Assembly (NCBI GenBank): GCA_024274785.1
Contig: JAJSAM010000043.1
Span: forward strand, 1-64,000
Direction of reading: 5' to 3'
Origin: Planctomycetota bacterium
GTDB taxonomy: Bacteria > Planctomycetota > JAJSAM01
DNA: 64,000 nucleotides
Every line of letters starts with the position of its first letter. Within the stretch, counting starts at the first letter, position 1. The translations under genes were made by a program, and so were the position numbers. The notes below the pieces were generated by a model. It searched no databases, was not told the origin of the DNA, and worked only from the letters and a program-made list of their open reading frames with translations. Positions 7,303 through 16,394 of the stretch are shown piece by piece.

Positions 7303-9822
7303 ATGGGCAGCCGTAAAGGCAGTGGTGTGGGCATCGATGGCAGGATGGGGGTCGGGAGCAGCTTCGCTGCCCTGAGAAGGACCACCATGCTCCGTCGATC
7401 CGGGGCCGCCTTCGCCCTGATCTTCATTCTCTTCCTCCTCCTCTCCCTCGTCACCTGGACCCCCGTCGGGCACCCCCATGGCAACCTCTTCGGAGCCATC
7501 GGCCGGGAAGTCGCGCGGCCGATCCTCACCGGCCTCGGCTTCGGCGCGTTCGCCCTGACCGGACTCGTCCTGTTCTGGCTCGCCGCCGTGCTCACCGGCC
7601 GCCGCGCCGGGAACTGGGGGCTGGCTTGTGCCGGGATCTTCATCGTCACCCTCTGTACCGGGGCGATGCTCGATCTCCTCCTGGACCACGCCGCCTACCG
7701 CGCGGGCGGGTTGCGGGGGCCGGGCGGACTGTTCGGCACCGGCCTCGCCAATCGGCTCGACGCGCTCGGTGGACCCTCCGGCGCGATCCTGTTCTGCGTC
7801 GGAGGACTCGTCGCCGGAATCCTCGCCGCCACCGACGGCCTGGCGCTCCTCCTCGCGAAAGACGTGGTCGATCTCGGCGCGAGGACCGGAAAGAGCCTCT
7901 CCGGCAAACTCCCGGGAGCGGTGAAGGCGGTGGAATCAGGCGTCCGATCTCTGGCGCCGGCCCTGGCGGGGCTGAAGAGCGGCAGGCCGAGCGGTGAGGA
8001 GGCCACGGGAGGCGCCGGGACCGCGGAGGCGCCCGCAAGGCGGCCCGGGCGGGAACCAACCCGACCTCGCAGGCCGGAGATCGAAACCGAGCCTCAGCCG
8101 GCATTCGAAGCGACGGAACCAGGCGCCCTTGAACGCGCCGGGCGCACGCTCCGGATCGAAGACCCCGATGTGGACCCGCCCAACGAACTCGCCGCTGAAA
8201 TCGACGCGCCGGCGACCGGTGAAACCAGCGCCGCCAAAGCCCCGCCGGCCGCAGGAAGCCGCCCTGGGAAGCCATCGAAACCGGCGGATCCCCCGAAGAA
8301 GCCGAAGATGAAGCAGCGCGCCACCCGCCGCAAGACCGCGGGCTACGCCTTCCCTCCGCTCGACCTCCTCGACCCGGTGAAGAAGAGGGATCCCCGGGCC
8401 CAGGAAGCGATCATCCTCGAGAACGCCGAGATCCTCGAAGAGACCCTGCGGGACTTCAGGGTCGAGGTCGAGGTCGTCGACCACCTCCGCGGCCCGGTGG
8501 TCACCATGTACGAGCTGGACCTGGCCGCCGGCGTGAAGGTGAACCGGATTCACAACCTCTCCGAGGACCTCGCGGTGGCCTTGAAGGCGCCGTCCATTCG
8601 CGTGGTGGCGCCGCTCCCGGGAAAGAACACGATCGGGGTCGAGGTGCCGAACCCGATCCGGGACGACGTCCGGCTCGGAGACCTGGTGCACTCCGATACC
8701 TTCGGCCGCAACCCCGGCCACCTGCCGCTCTTTCTCGGCACGGACGTCGCGGGCAACCCGATCATCGAGGACCTGACCTCGATGCCCCACGTCCTGATCG
8801 CCGGGGCCACGGGCTCCGGAAAATCGGTCTGCATCAACTCGGTGCTGCTCTCCCTGCTCCTGACGAGGACGCCCGAGCAAGTGCGCCTGATCCTGATCGA
8901 CCCGAAGCAGGTGGAGCTGGCGTTCTTCGCGAAGGTTCCCCACCTGATGAGCCCGGTCGTCACGAACATGAAGAAGGCGCTCGGCGTCCTCGAGTGGCTG
9001 GTCGACCAGATGGAGCAGCGATATGCGCTGTTCCACACCATGGAAGTGCGGAACATCAGCGCCTACAACGACCTCGGCCCGAAGGCGATCAAGGAACGCA
9101 AGATCGAGCTCGGGATCGATCCGAACGACGAAGCGGAGGGGCTCGGTTTCCCGAAGCAGCTCCCCTACGTCGTCATCGTGGTGGACGAGTTGGCCGACCT
9201 GATGATGGTTGCCGGCAAGGAAATCGAGAACCTCATCACCAGGCTCGCCCAGAAGAGCCGGGCGGTGGGGATCCATATCGTGCTCGCCACCCAGCGGCCG
9301 TCCACCGACGTCATCACCGGCCTGATCAAGGCCAACATGCCCTGCCGGGTCTCTTTCCAGGTCGCCAGCAAGATCGACAGCCGCGTCATCCTCGATCAGA
9401 ACGGCGCCGACAAGCTGCTCGGCCGGGGCGACATGCTCTACCTCCCGCCGCGCACCTCCCACCTCGTCCGGGCGCAGGGGTGCTTCGTTTCGGACGGTGA
9501 GGTGAAGCGGGTGGCGAAGTTCCTGTCGAGCCGCGTCGAACAGGAATTCGAGCCGAGCCTGGAGAAGGCCCAGACCGGGCCGTTGATCCAGAATGAAGAC
9601 AGGGACCCGCTCTTCGAGGACGCCGTGATGGTGATCCTCGATCAGCAGCGGGGTTCCGCGTCGCTCCTCCAGCGCGCGCTGGGGGTCGGGTACACGCGGG
9701 GCTCCCGCATCATGGACCAGATGCACAAGGAAGGCCTGGTGGGGCCCTACAAGGGCTCGAAGGCCCGCGAAGTTCTGATGACCGTCGAGGAGTACCAAAG
9801 CCTCCACGGCAGCAACGGGTAG
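7303..9822 (+). CDS. ftsK: DNA translocase FtsK
   Basis: Septal DNA pump that clears and aligns chromosome termini. Four membrane helices lie in residues 25-190, then a Pro/Ala/Glu-rich linker (about 215-345), the alpha/beta motor and the gamma winged helix. The motor has Walker A GATGSGKS at about residue 501, LILIDPKQVELAFF, Walker B VIVVDELADLMM at about residue 624, and the LATQRPSTDVITGLIKANMPCR and GRGDML blocks. The gamma domain spans about 772-835 (SLLQRALGVGYTRGSRIMDQM). At 839 residues it is shorter than E. coli FtsK because of the short linker. ATG 7303 follows GAGGG by 7 bases and is preferred to an in-frame TTG at 7273. The gene is followed by a motorless paralogue. Confidence 0.95.
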   Translation: MGSRKGSGVGIDGRMGVGSSFAALRRTTMLRRSGAAFALIFILFLLLSLVTWTPVGHPHGNLFGAIGREVARPILTGLGFGAFALTGLVLFWLAAVLTGRRAGNWGLACAGIFIVTLCTGAMLDLLLDHAAYRAGGLRGPGGLFGTGLANRLDALGGPSGAILFCVGGLVAGILAATDGLALLLAKDVVDLGARTGKSLSGKLPGAVKAVESGVRSLAPALAGLKSGRPSGEEATGGAGTAEAPARRPGREPTRPRRPEIETEPQPAFEATEPGALERAGRTLRIEDPDVDPPNELAAEIDAPATGETSAAKAPPAAGSRPGKPSKPADPPKKPKMKQRATRRKTAGYAFPPLDLLDPVKKRDPRAQEAIILENAEILEETLRDFRVEVEVVDHLRGPVVTMYELDLAAGVKVNRIHNLSEDLAVALKAPSIRVVAPLPGKNTIGVEVPNPIRDDVRLGDLVHSDTFGRNPGHLPLFLGTDVAGNPIIEDLTSMPHVLIAGATGSGKSVCINSVLLSLLLTRTPEQVRLILIDPKQVELAFFAKVPHLMSPVVTNMKKALGVLEWLVDQMEQRYALFHTMEVRNISAYNDLGPKAIKERKIELGIDPNDEAEGLGFPKQLPYVVIVVDELADLMMVAGKEIENLITRLAQKSRAVGIHIVLATQRPSTDVITGLIKANMPCRVSFQVASKIDSRVILDQNGADKLLGRGDMLYLPPRTSHLVRAQGCFVSDGEVKRVAKFLSSRVEQEFEPSLEKAQTGPLIQNEDRDPLFEDAVMVILDQQRGSASLLQRALGVGYTRGSRIMDQMHKEGLVGPYKGSKAREVLMTVEEYQSLHGSNG

Positions 9823-9876
9823 CTCGCGGCCGGGTCGGAAACGGTCGCGGTACGTCAGCAGGAAGCGAGGTTTGAG

Positions 9877-12072
9877 ATGAAGCAGTTGTCGAAGAAGATG
9901 TCACCCACATTCCTGATCGCCTCCGTTCTGGTCACGATCAGCCTGTTCGTGCTTCTGTCGATGCTGTTCTACGGACCCTCCGACTACCTCGAGCAGGGAG
10001 CGGCAGACAAGAGCGACTCCTACTACGGATTCCGCTACACCGTGGCCTCGGCATTCTTCAGCAACTTCGGGATCGGCGCCTACGTGGGATGGATGATCAT
10101 CCTCGCCTGGGCCGTGATCGTTTTCTTCCGCGAGACGGTCGGCGACCTCGCCATCCGGGGGATCAGCCTCGTGGTGGTCGTCGTTTCCGGCGCGGCGCTG
10201 GCGGAACTCCTCGGCTCCGAGAACTATCTCGGGGGGAGCCTCGGGTATGCGGTGGGCACCGTGCTGCGAAGCGGCTTCGGCACCGTGCTCGGCGTGATCC
10301 TCATCGGCGCGGTCTTCACGGTGGCCCTGGTCCTGGCCACCGACTTCGGTTTCGTCTCCTACTACAAGGAAGCCCGGGGCGCCCTCGCCGTCGTGGAGCG
10401 GGAAGAGGAACCCGAGATCCCCGAAGCGCCGATGGACCTGATCTCCCGCATGGATCAGACCATCCACGAGATCGAGGCCGAAGACGAGGCCGGGGACGCG
10501 TTCACCGAGGCCGGCGAAGAAGAACCGGAAGCGGAAGAGACGGAAGCCGAGTCCTCGGCCGAGATCGAGCCCCCGGAAACATCCGATGACGAGGGCTCGA
10601 AGGGGCGTCCCATCGTGATCGACCTGCGCCCCACGATCGAGGAAGAGGATCTCGACGAGGAACTCGCCACCTCCGGGGAAACGGAGCCCGAGGCCCCGAT
10701 CGACTCCCTCGTCGCCGCCGCGGGACCGATCATCGAGACCGAGCCGGAAGTGGAACTCGCCGGACCGGAAAAGGACGAGATCGAAGCGGACGAAGACACC
10801 CGGATCCTGCTCGACACCGCCATCGGCTCGCCCGAGGACACCTCCGCCGGCGATTTCGAAGCCGAGGATGAGGAGCCCACGCTCGCCACTGCTTCCCTGG
10901 AGCCGGACCCCCTCGAGGAGGTGGAAGCAGCGACCATGACTGCTTCCTTGCCGCCCCGGAGCGCAGACGAAGCTCTGGAATCGGTCTTCGACGCCCTCGT
11001 CGGCTCTTCCGAACTGGACGCGCGCGAAGAGGAGTTGATGCGCTCGGCGGTCGTCGTGGTCGAGGACGGTGGCGTGGTCGTCGCCGAGCCGCCCGCGGAG
11101 ACGGAAGAGGCGGCCGAAGAGGCGCCCGTGGAGGCCGAAATCGAGGAGGTGCTCGAGGCAGAGGTCGCTCTCGAACCGAAAGCCGCGGCGCCCGTCGCGG
11201 CCGAGCGGGAGCAGGAGACGGAGATCGAGGTCCAGGCGGGGGCGGAGGCGCCGATGCGGCCGATCCTCGAAGACATGATCATCGAAGAAGCGCTCGAGGA
11301 AGAGGAGACCGCCGAAGCCGAAGATCCGGTGGCCGGGAAGCGGATCCCCGAAGAGCGAATTACCGAAGAGACGCCGGTGGCTGAAACGGTGAGCGAGCCC
11401 GAGTTAGTCCTCGATGACGCCGTCTACATCATGAATGAGACGGTCCCCGCCGAGGAGCCCGCCGAAGCAACCCGTCCGGCTCCGGAGGCAGAAGCGCCGG
11501 AGGCCGGGCAGGTCATCGATGAAGTCCGGGTGGAAGCGCCCACGCCGCTGCCGGAACCCGAAGCGCTGCCCGAAGCCGCACCGGAGGAGCAGCAGGTGAT
11601 CCTGCTGGACGACGAGCTCACGCTTTCCGGCGCCCCGGACGAGGCGGAGGACACCCTGCTGCCGTTCATGCAGGAGGAACGTGAGCAGGCCGAAGCGGTA
11701 GAGGCCACCGGGGAACCGGTCGCCCCGGCCGCACCCGCAGAGACAGCCGTCGTCGCCGAGAGCGAGCCGGAAGATGAGATTCCGGTCCTCGAGGACGTCC
11801 CGGAGAAGGGCATGTTCCGGTCGCTGTTCACCCGCAAGAAGACTCCGCGGACGGCATCCGTCGCCGACCCGCTCCTCGACCACGCCGCGGAGATGGTGAT
11901 CGAGCGCGGCCGCGCCTCGGTGGTCCTGCTCCAGCGCCGCCTGGACATCGGCTACACCCGGGCCGCCCGCATCATCGAGGCCCTAGAGGCGGAAGGCCTG
12001 GTCGGCCCGATGACGGAGTCGGGCAGCCGGGAGATCCTGTTGACGGTGGAGGGATGGCGAGAGCGCAAGTAG
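9877..12072 (+). CDS. FtsK-like membrane protein with gamma DNA-binding domain but no motor
   Basis: The 731-residue protein opens with four predicted membrane helices (about residues 12-33, 66-88, 96-114 and 138-160) laid out like FtsK. A very acidic Glu/Ala/Pro-rich linker (about 170-650) follows, then a C-terminal winged helix (about 664-729). The last part aligns closely with the gamma domain of the adjacent FtsK: VLLQRRLDIGYTRAARIIEALEAEGLVGP here against SLLQRALGVGYTRGSRIMDQMHKEGLVGP there. No Walker A, Walker B or other motor block is present. In FtsK the gamma domain reads KOPS-type polarity sites and activates XerD; a membrane-tethered gamma without a pump suggests a DNA anchor or modulator (inference). 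It lies 54 bases after ftsK and is probably cotranscribed. Confidence 0.8.
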   Translation: MKQLSKKMSPTFLIASVLVTISLFVLLSMLFYGPSDYLEQGAADKSDSYYGFRYTVASAFFSNFGIGAYVGWMIILAWAVIVFFRETVGDLAIRGISLVVVVVSGAALAELLGSENYLGGSLGYAVGTVLRSGFGTVLGVILIGAVFTVALVLATDFGFVSYYKEARGALAVVEREEEPEIPEAPMDLISRMDQTIHEIEAEDEAGDAFTEAGEEEPEAEETEAESSAEIEPPETSDDEGSKGRPIVIDLRPTIEEEDLDEELATSGETEPEAPIDSLVAAAGPIIETEPEVELAGPEKDEIEADEDTRILLDTAIGSPEDTSAGDFEAEDEEPTLATASLEPDPLEEVEAATMTASLPPRSADEALESVFDALVGSSELDAREEELMRSAVVVVEDGGVVVAEPPAETEEAAEEAPVEAEIEEVLEAEVALEPKAAAPVAAEREQETEIEVQAGAEAPMRPILEDMIIEEALEEEETAEAEDPVAGKRIPEERITEETPVAETVSEPELVLDDAVYIMNETVPAEEPAEATRPAPEAEAPEAGQVIDEVRVEAPTPLPEPEALPEAAPEEQQVILLDDELTLSGAPDEAEDTLLPFMQEEREQAEAVEATGEPVAPAAPAETAVVAESEPEDEIPVLEDVPEKGMFRSLFTRKKTPRTASVADPLLDHAAEMVIERGRASVVLLQRRLDIGYTRAARIIEALEAEGLVGPMTESGSREILLTVEGWRERK

Positions 12073-12192
12073 CCGGGGCGGCATCGCGTGGTCGACAGCC
12101 GGGCCGGCCGCGCCCCCGGACCACCGCTCGCCGCGTCCTGCGGAGCTTCGGATTCTTCCCGGGGAGTCGTCCGGAGCGTACGATGCGGCGCC

Positions 12193-13580
12193 ATGGGCAA
12201 CTCCCCTTCTGATTCCGGTCCTCATCTCCGGGTCGCGCTCGTTTCCCTCGGATGTCCGAAGAACCTCGTCGACTCCGAGCGGGCGATCTCCGCGTTCGTC
12301 GATCGCGAACTCGTGATCTGTCCCGATCCGGCGGATGCCGAGGTGGTGGTGATCAACACCTGCGGGTTTCTGAAGGCCGCGGTGGACGAGTCCGTCGAGA
12401 CGATCTCGGAGATGGTCCGCCTGAAAGAAGAGGGAAACCTGAAGGGGGTCGTGGTGGCCGGTTGCCTGACGTCCCGGGATGGGATGTCGATTCCGGACCT
12501 GGTCCCGGGGGTCGACGCGGTCGTGCCGTTTGCGGACTACGACCGGCTGGTCTCGATCTGCCGGGAGGCGGCGGGACGGGACAGCGAAGGTCTGCGCGAG
12601 GCCGACTACCGGCAGGACCTCCTGACCCGCGGAGACCGGATTTCGCTGACTCCGCCGGGAGGCGCCTACCTGAAGATCTCCGATGGCTGCAGCAACCCCT
12701 GCTCGTTCTGCACCATCCCCTCGATCAAGGGCAAGCACCGATCCGCCCCACTCGAAGAGCTGCTCCGGGAGGCCCGGGAACTCGCGGCGGGGGGGTGAAG
12801 GAACTGACCATCGTCGGCCAGGACACCACGTTCTTCGGCTTTGACATCGACCGGAAGCTCAGCCTGCCGGTCCTGCTGCGGGCGCTCGGGGAAGTCGACG
12901 GGATCGAGTGGATCCGCCTGCTCTACGCCTATCCCGCCTACGTCACCGACGACCTGCTGGACGCGATCGCCACGACCGGGACGATCCTCCCCTACCTGGA
13001 CATTCCGTTGCAGCACATCGCGGACCGGGTACTCCGGGGCATGAAGAGGCCTCTTGGCGGCCAGCGGACCAGGGCGTTGATGGAGAAGATCCGGGAGCGA
13101 GTGCCGGGAATCGTACTCCGGACCACCCTGATCACCGGCGCACCGCACGAGGGCGAAGAGGAGTTCGAGGAACTGCTCTCCTACGTCCGGGAGTTCCGGT
13201 TCGAGCGGCTGGGCGTGTTCCCCTACTCACCGGAGCCCGATACGCCCCTGGGTGCGGCAGACCACCAGGTGCCGGAATCCGAGCGGGAGCACCGGCGCGA
13301 CCTGATCATGGAAACCCAGCAGGAGGTGGCCTTCGAGGATGCGCGTGCCATGATCGGCACGGAAGTGGACTGCATCGTCGAGGGACCGGCCCGGGATGGA
13401 GCGGCGCCGGGGCGCACGTGGAGGGACGCACCGGAAATCGACGGGATCATCCGGATCACCGGCGCTCCGGCGGCCGGGGCCATTGGACCGGTCAGAATCA
13501 CGGCAGCGGACGGATATGACCTGGAGGGGGAGTGGATGCGGGAATCACGGGGCGGTGCTCTTCAGGGCCAGGGGCGGTGA
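12193..13580 (+). pseudogene. rimO: Ribosomal protein S12 methylthiotransferase RimO, split by a one-base frameshift
   Basis: RimO is a radical SAM enzyme that adds a methylthio group to a conserved Asp of ribosomal protein S12. The first part (12193-12798) has the UPF0004 domain (SLGCPKNLVDSERAI, INTCGFL, GCLTSRD) and the radical SAM cluster motif CSNPCSFCTIP. The reading then hits TGA at 12796 just after seven G (12789-12795). The -1 frame continues as VKELTIVGQDTTFFGFDI, YLDIPLQHI, RTTLITGAPHEGEEEFEEL and a C-terminal TRAM-like region ending near 13580. Adding one G, or a -1 slip on the run, restores one full-length RimO of normal size and domain order. A sequencing error, real mutation or slippage cannot be told apart here. 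ATG 12193 is the likely start. Confidence 0.9.
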
Positions 13581-13631
13581 CCGTTTGGATGGCCCGGGCG
13601 GGGCATCCGGTGACCGCGCGGCGTTGAGGGT

Positions 13632-13651
13632 GGTCGGGACGGCGCCCGACC
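13632..13651. repeat. REP-like 20-base hairpin, copy 2
   Basis: GGTCGGG-acggcg-CCCGACC, a perfect 7-bp stem with a 6-base loop followed by CTCC, matches copy 1 at 1879-1898 in length and plan. It lies in the 161-base gap between rimO and the phosphatase gene and could also act as a weak terminator, though no T-run follows. Confidence 0.55.
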
Positions 13652-13741
13652 CTCCGGGGACGGCTCCGCCGCCCTTTGAAATCGGTGGACTCCCCCCCGG
13701 GGTTTCCTTAGATTGCGGGCTTCCCGAGACTGGAGGAATTC

Positions 13742-15607
13742 ATGGCCAGAGGCAGGCGAACCCCCCGCGGAAAAGGCGGCCGGAGCCCACGGAGAGAAGA
13801 AGACGCACCCGTGGCCCAGCCCCTCGGCGCAAGCGGTACCCAGGAACTGGCTCCGCTCAACTTCGCGGAAGCCGAGCGCCCCATGCGAGCCCAGCGCGGC
13901 CGGTCCTCCAGCAGTGGCGGTGGCAGCCCCATGATCGGGATCATGATCCCCCTCACGGTAGCCTTCCTCGCCGCGATCATGGTGATCGTCGGCGGATTCT
14001 GGGTCGCCGGGAGCACGAAGAACGCCCCCATCCAGACGCTCGACAACACCGGCGTCGGCGTCGCCCTCGCCCTGTCAGTCGGGGAACCGGAGTCCTGGGA
14101 GACGAACTTCGGTGTGGGACAGAACGTCTACAACAAGTTCCACGACAAGTACCAGGAGAAGCTCAAGAAGCTGACCTCCGCCGAGGACTATGACCGGCGC
14201 GACGTCGAGTTGATGGAGAAGGAGTTCAAGAAGCTCGTCGAGGAGTGGTCCCTGGAGCCTGACCCGCTGGCCGCGGACCTCGACAACCGGACACGCGAAG
14301 CCAACGAGAAGCGACTCGAGAAGCTGGTCAAGGCACGGCCCTCCCCGATTCTCTGGGCCGGTATCCTCCGCGCCGGCAGAGACAGCATCTACCGCCAGAG
14401 CGGCCGCCGCCCGGAGCTGAAACCGGTCGGCAAGATGTTCAAGATCGGCGAGGTCGAGGTCACGCCCGTCTACGCCACGCTCGAGAACGGCAGCCGCCGC
14501 CCCGCGCGCCGCTTCATCACCGGCATCACCAACAAGTTCGGTGCCAAGGGCGGCCGGGTCGAAGTCGTCCTCGACGCCGTCGGCGCGCTGACCGCCACCA
14601 AGGGCAGCACGATGCCGATCATCATCTCCGCGCTGATCGCGTTGCTGGTCGTCGGCGGAGTGGCCATGGCCCTTTGCGTGGGTGCGTCCTCCGGGCTGAA
14701 GCGCATCTGCCGCGACCTCGACCAGATCGCCCAGGGTGACCTCGACGTGCGCGTCAAGACCGGAGGTGGTGGTGAAGTCGGCGCGGTAGCCAAGGGCGTG
14801 GATCGGGCGATGAAGACCTTCCGCGCGGTACAGTCACAGGCCATCGACTCGGCGTCCATCGCTCCGGCGCCGGCCCTGGTCGAAGCCGGGGTCGACGCCG
14901 CGGGCCTCCTCCCGACCGAGCCCCCGCGCATCGAGGGTTACGAAATCGAAGCCGTCCACAAGCCGACGATGCTCGGCGCGAACGACTTCTTCGACTACGT
15001 GATGGTCGATGACAACCACCTCGGCGTCATCATCGCCGACCTGCCGCAGCCCGGGCCGCAGGGCGCTTTCACCGCGACGACGTTCCGGGGCATTTTCCGG
15101 GCCTTCGCGGCCGGCGAGACCTCTCCCGCGGTGGTGCTGGGCAAGATCAACCGGGTCATGGGCGAAGAGCTGAAGCGTGGCGATCACATCTCCGCCATGT
15201 ACACGATCCTCGATATCAAGAAGAGCATTCTGGCGGTCGCCTCCGCCGGACACCTCCCGCTGATCTTCTGGAAGTTCAGCAAGAAGGGCTCGGCTCTCCT
15301 GAACCCCGAGGGCATCGCCATCGGCCTGGACAAGGGCCCGGTATTCGAGAAGACCGTCGTCGATAAGCGGATCAAGCTCGAGAAGGCCGACCGCTACGTC
15401 CTCTACACCGATGGCGCCCTGGCCGCCCGGAACATGGCCGGCGAGGAGTACGGAGAGCAGCGCTTCTACTACCTGGTGGGCCGCGAGGCTCCGAAGAACA
15501 GCGCCGCCTTCGTCAATTTCGTGGCGAACGAGGTCGACCTCTTCCACGAAGGATCCGAACAGCAGGACGACATCACCCTGGTCACCGTCCGGAAGCTCTC
15601 GGACTAG
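13742..15607 (+). CDS. Membrane-bound HAMP/SpoIIE-type PP2C phosphatase
   Basis: The 621-residue protein has a basic, Ser/Gly-rich N-terminus, one membrane helix (about 65-88) and a roughly 200-residue outer sensor segment. A second helix (about 296-318) precedes a HAMP-like linker (GLKRICRDLDQIAQGDLDVR). The C-terminal SpoIIE/PP2C domain (about 395-619) has NDFFDYVMVDDNHLGV, the metal-binding IADLP segment, SAGHLPL, DRYVLYTDG and the final QQDDITLV. Such enzymes dephosphorylate anti-sigma-factor antagonists or similar partners. The usual GHG after the first Asp is replaced by a Pro-rich PQPGPQG loop. No anti-sigma factor or antagonist gene lies nearby, so the target is unknown. A GGAGG sequence precedes the ATG at 13742. 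Confidence 0.82.
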   Translation: MARGRRTPRGKGGRSPRREEDAPVAQPLGASGTQELAPLNFAEAERPMRAQRGRSSSSGGGSPMIGIMIPLTVAFLAAIMVIVGGFWVAGSTKNAPIQTLDNTGVGVALALSVGEPESWETNFGVGQNVYNKFHDKYQEKLKKLTSAEDYDRRDVELMEKEFKKLVEEWSLEPDPLAADLDNRTREANEKRLEKLVKARPSPILWAGILRAGRDSIYRQSGRRPELKPVGKMFKIGEVEVTPVYATLENGSRRPARRFITGITNKFGAKGGRVEVVLDAVGALTATKGSTMPIIISALIALLVVGGVAMALCVGASSGLKRICRDLDQIAQGDLDVRVKTGGGGEVGAVAKGVDRAMKTFRAVQSQAIDSASIAPAPALVEAGVDAAGLLPTEPPRIEGYEIEAVHKPTMLGANDFFDYVMVDDNHLGVIIADLPQPGPQGAFTATTFRGIFRAFAAGETSPAVVLGKINRVMGEELKRGDHISAMYTILDIKKSILAVASAGHLPLIFWKFSKKGSALLNPEGIAIGLDKGPVFEKTVVDKRIKLEKADRYVLYTDGALAARNMAGEEYGEQRFYYLVGREAPKNSAAFVNFVANEVDLFHEGSEQQDDITLVTVRKLSD

Positions 15608-15623
15608 TCCGCATGTCTCAAGC

Positions 15624-15914
15624 ATGAACATTCGCGAGTTTCAACAGCAGATCGACGATCTCTATGGAACTCGCGACCGCGACCGCGGGCTCTTCAAGTC
15701 CTTCTCCTGGCTCGTCGAGGAGATGGGCGAACTCTCCCGCGCGCTCCGTCGCGACGACCGCGAGAACCTCGAACTGGAGATCGCCGACGTCGCCGCCTGG
15801 CTGGTCTCGGTGGCGACCATCGTCGGCGTCGATGTCGAGGACGCGGTAAAGAAGGCCTACGGAAACGGCTGCCCCCGGTGCGAGAAGACGCCCTGCGCCT
15901 GCCCCATGCGATAG
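15624..15914 (+). CDS. MazG-like nucleotide pyrophosphohydrolase with C-terminal Cys motif
   Basis: A 96-residue all-alpha NTP-PPase fold protein. The helix motif WLVEEMGELSRAL (EExxE) and the later LELEIADVAAWLVSV (ExxxD) supply the acidic residues that bind magnesium in MazG enzymes. These hydrolyse nucleoside triphosphates to monophosphate and pyrophosphate, often as house-cleaning. The C-terminus has the tight cysteine motif CPRCEKTPCACP, seen in some short MazG proteins, which may bind metal. The ATG at 15624 comes 17 bases after the phosphatase gene, so the two may share a transcript. Confidence 0.8.
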   Translation: MNIREFQQQIDDLYGTRDRDRGLFKSFSWLVEEMGELSRALRRDDRENLELEIADVAAWLVSVATIVGVDVEDAVKKAYGNGCPRCEKTPCACPMR

Positions 15915-15967
15915 CCCGGGAAACGGGGATCACCGCGACTCAGGGCCCGCGCAAGAATAACTTCGGG

Positions 15968-16073
15968 ATTCGAGGGCTGCTGCATCCCGCCCAGCTGCGT
16001 TGCTCGTCGGTTGAAACCAGTAAGGCTGCGCGCTCCTCGCGCCTTGCTGGGCGGGCGCATCAGCGCTCTCGGT
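15968..16073. repeat. Dispersed 106-base intergenic repeat, copy 1
   Basis: This matches 23530-23635 at about 85 percent by eye (some 14 mismatches and two compensating indels over 106 bases). It is partly palindromic: GCATCCCGCCCAGC near its left end pairs imperfectly with GCTGGGCGGGCGCATC near its right end. The copy begins about 50 bases downstream of the MazG-like gene. Both copies are intergenic and in the same orientation. Confidence 0.75.
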
Positions 16074-16181
16074 CCTGCGAACCTGTTCTTGCGCGAGCCC
16101 TCAGGGGGTGTTTGTACTACTGATATTCAGAATCTTCGCGGCGCACGCAGTTTCTGCCTGACGCTCCCGGACCGCCAGCAC

Positions 16182-16330
16182 GGTCGCCCGGGGGTCGACC
16201 CTCCATTGCGGCTGGGCCGCGCTGTGTATTCGCTACCATGCACCACCCGGGAGAGTGCCGTCCCGAGAGAGTATCCCCTGGCGGAACCGGCGGAGCAGGC
16301 GGAACTCCCGGGAAAGGGGAACGGGTGGGT
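16182..16330. repeat. Diverged composite repeat shared with 1879-2001
   Basis: The 480-base gap 15915-16394 holds no convincing gene. Besides the 106-base repeat, it has a GGTCG...CGACCCTCC hairpin-like stretch (16182-16204). About 90 bases further on, GCGGAACTCCCGGGAAAGG and then CGGGTGGGTGTGG follow (about 16296-16333). The region near 1879-2001 shows the same two parts in the same order (GGTCGG...CCGACCCTCC, then GCGAAACTTCCGGGGAAGG and CGGGTGGGTGTGG). The two regions look like decayed copies of one element. Confidence 0.4.
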
Positions 16331-16394
16331 GTGGGCGACAAGGCGACCGGCCCCGAGATCGTATGCTCATGAGAAATGCGGGCTGGAGTCCGGC

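Noticed and set aside
15857..16060. A small minus-strand frame within the 106-base repeat (also seen in the copy near 23600) as a conserved gene
   Set aside because: The similarity of the two peptides is explained by the DNA repeat itself; there is no independent coding evidence.
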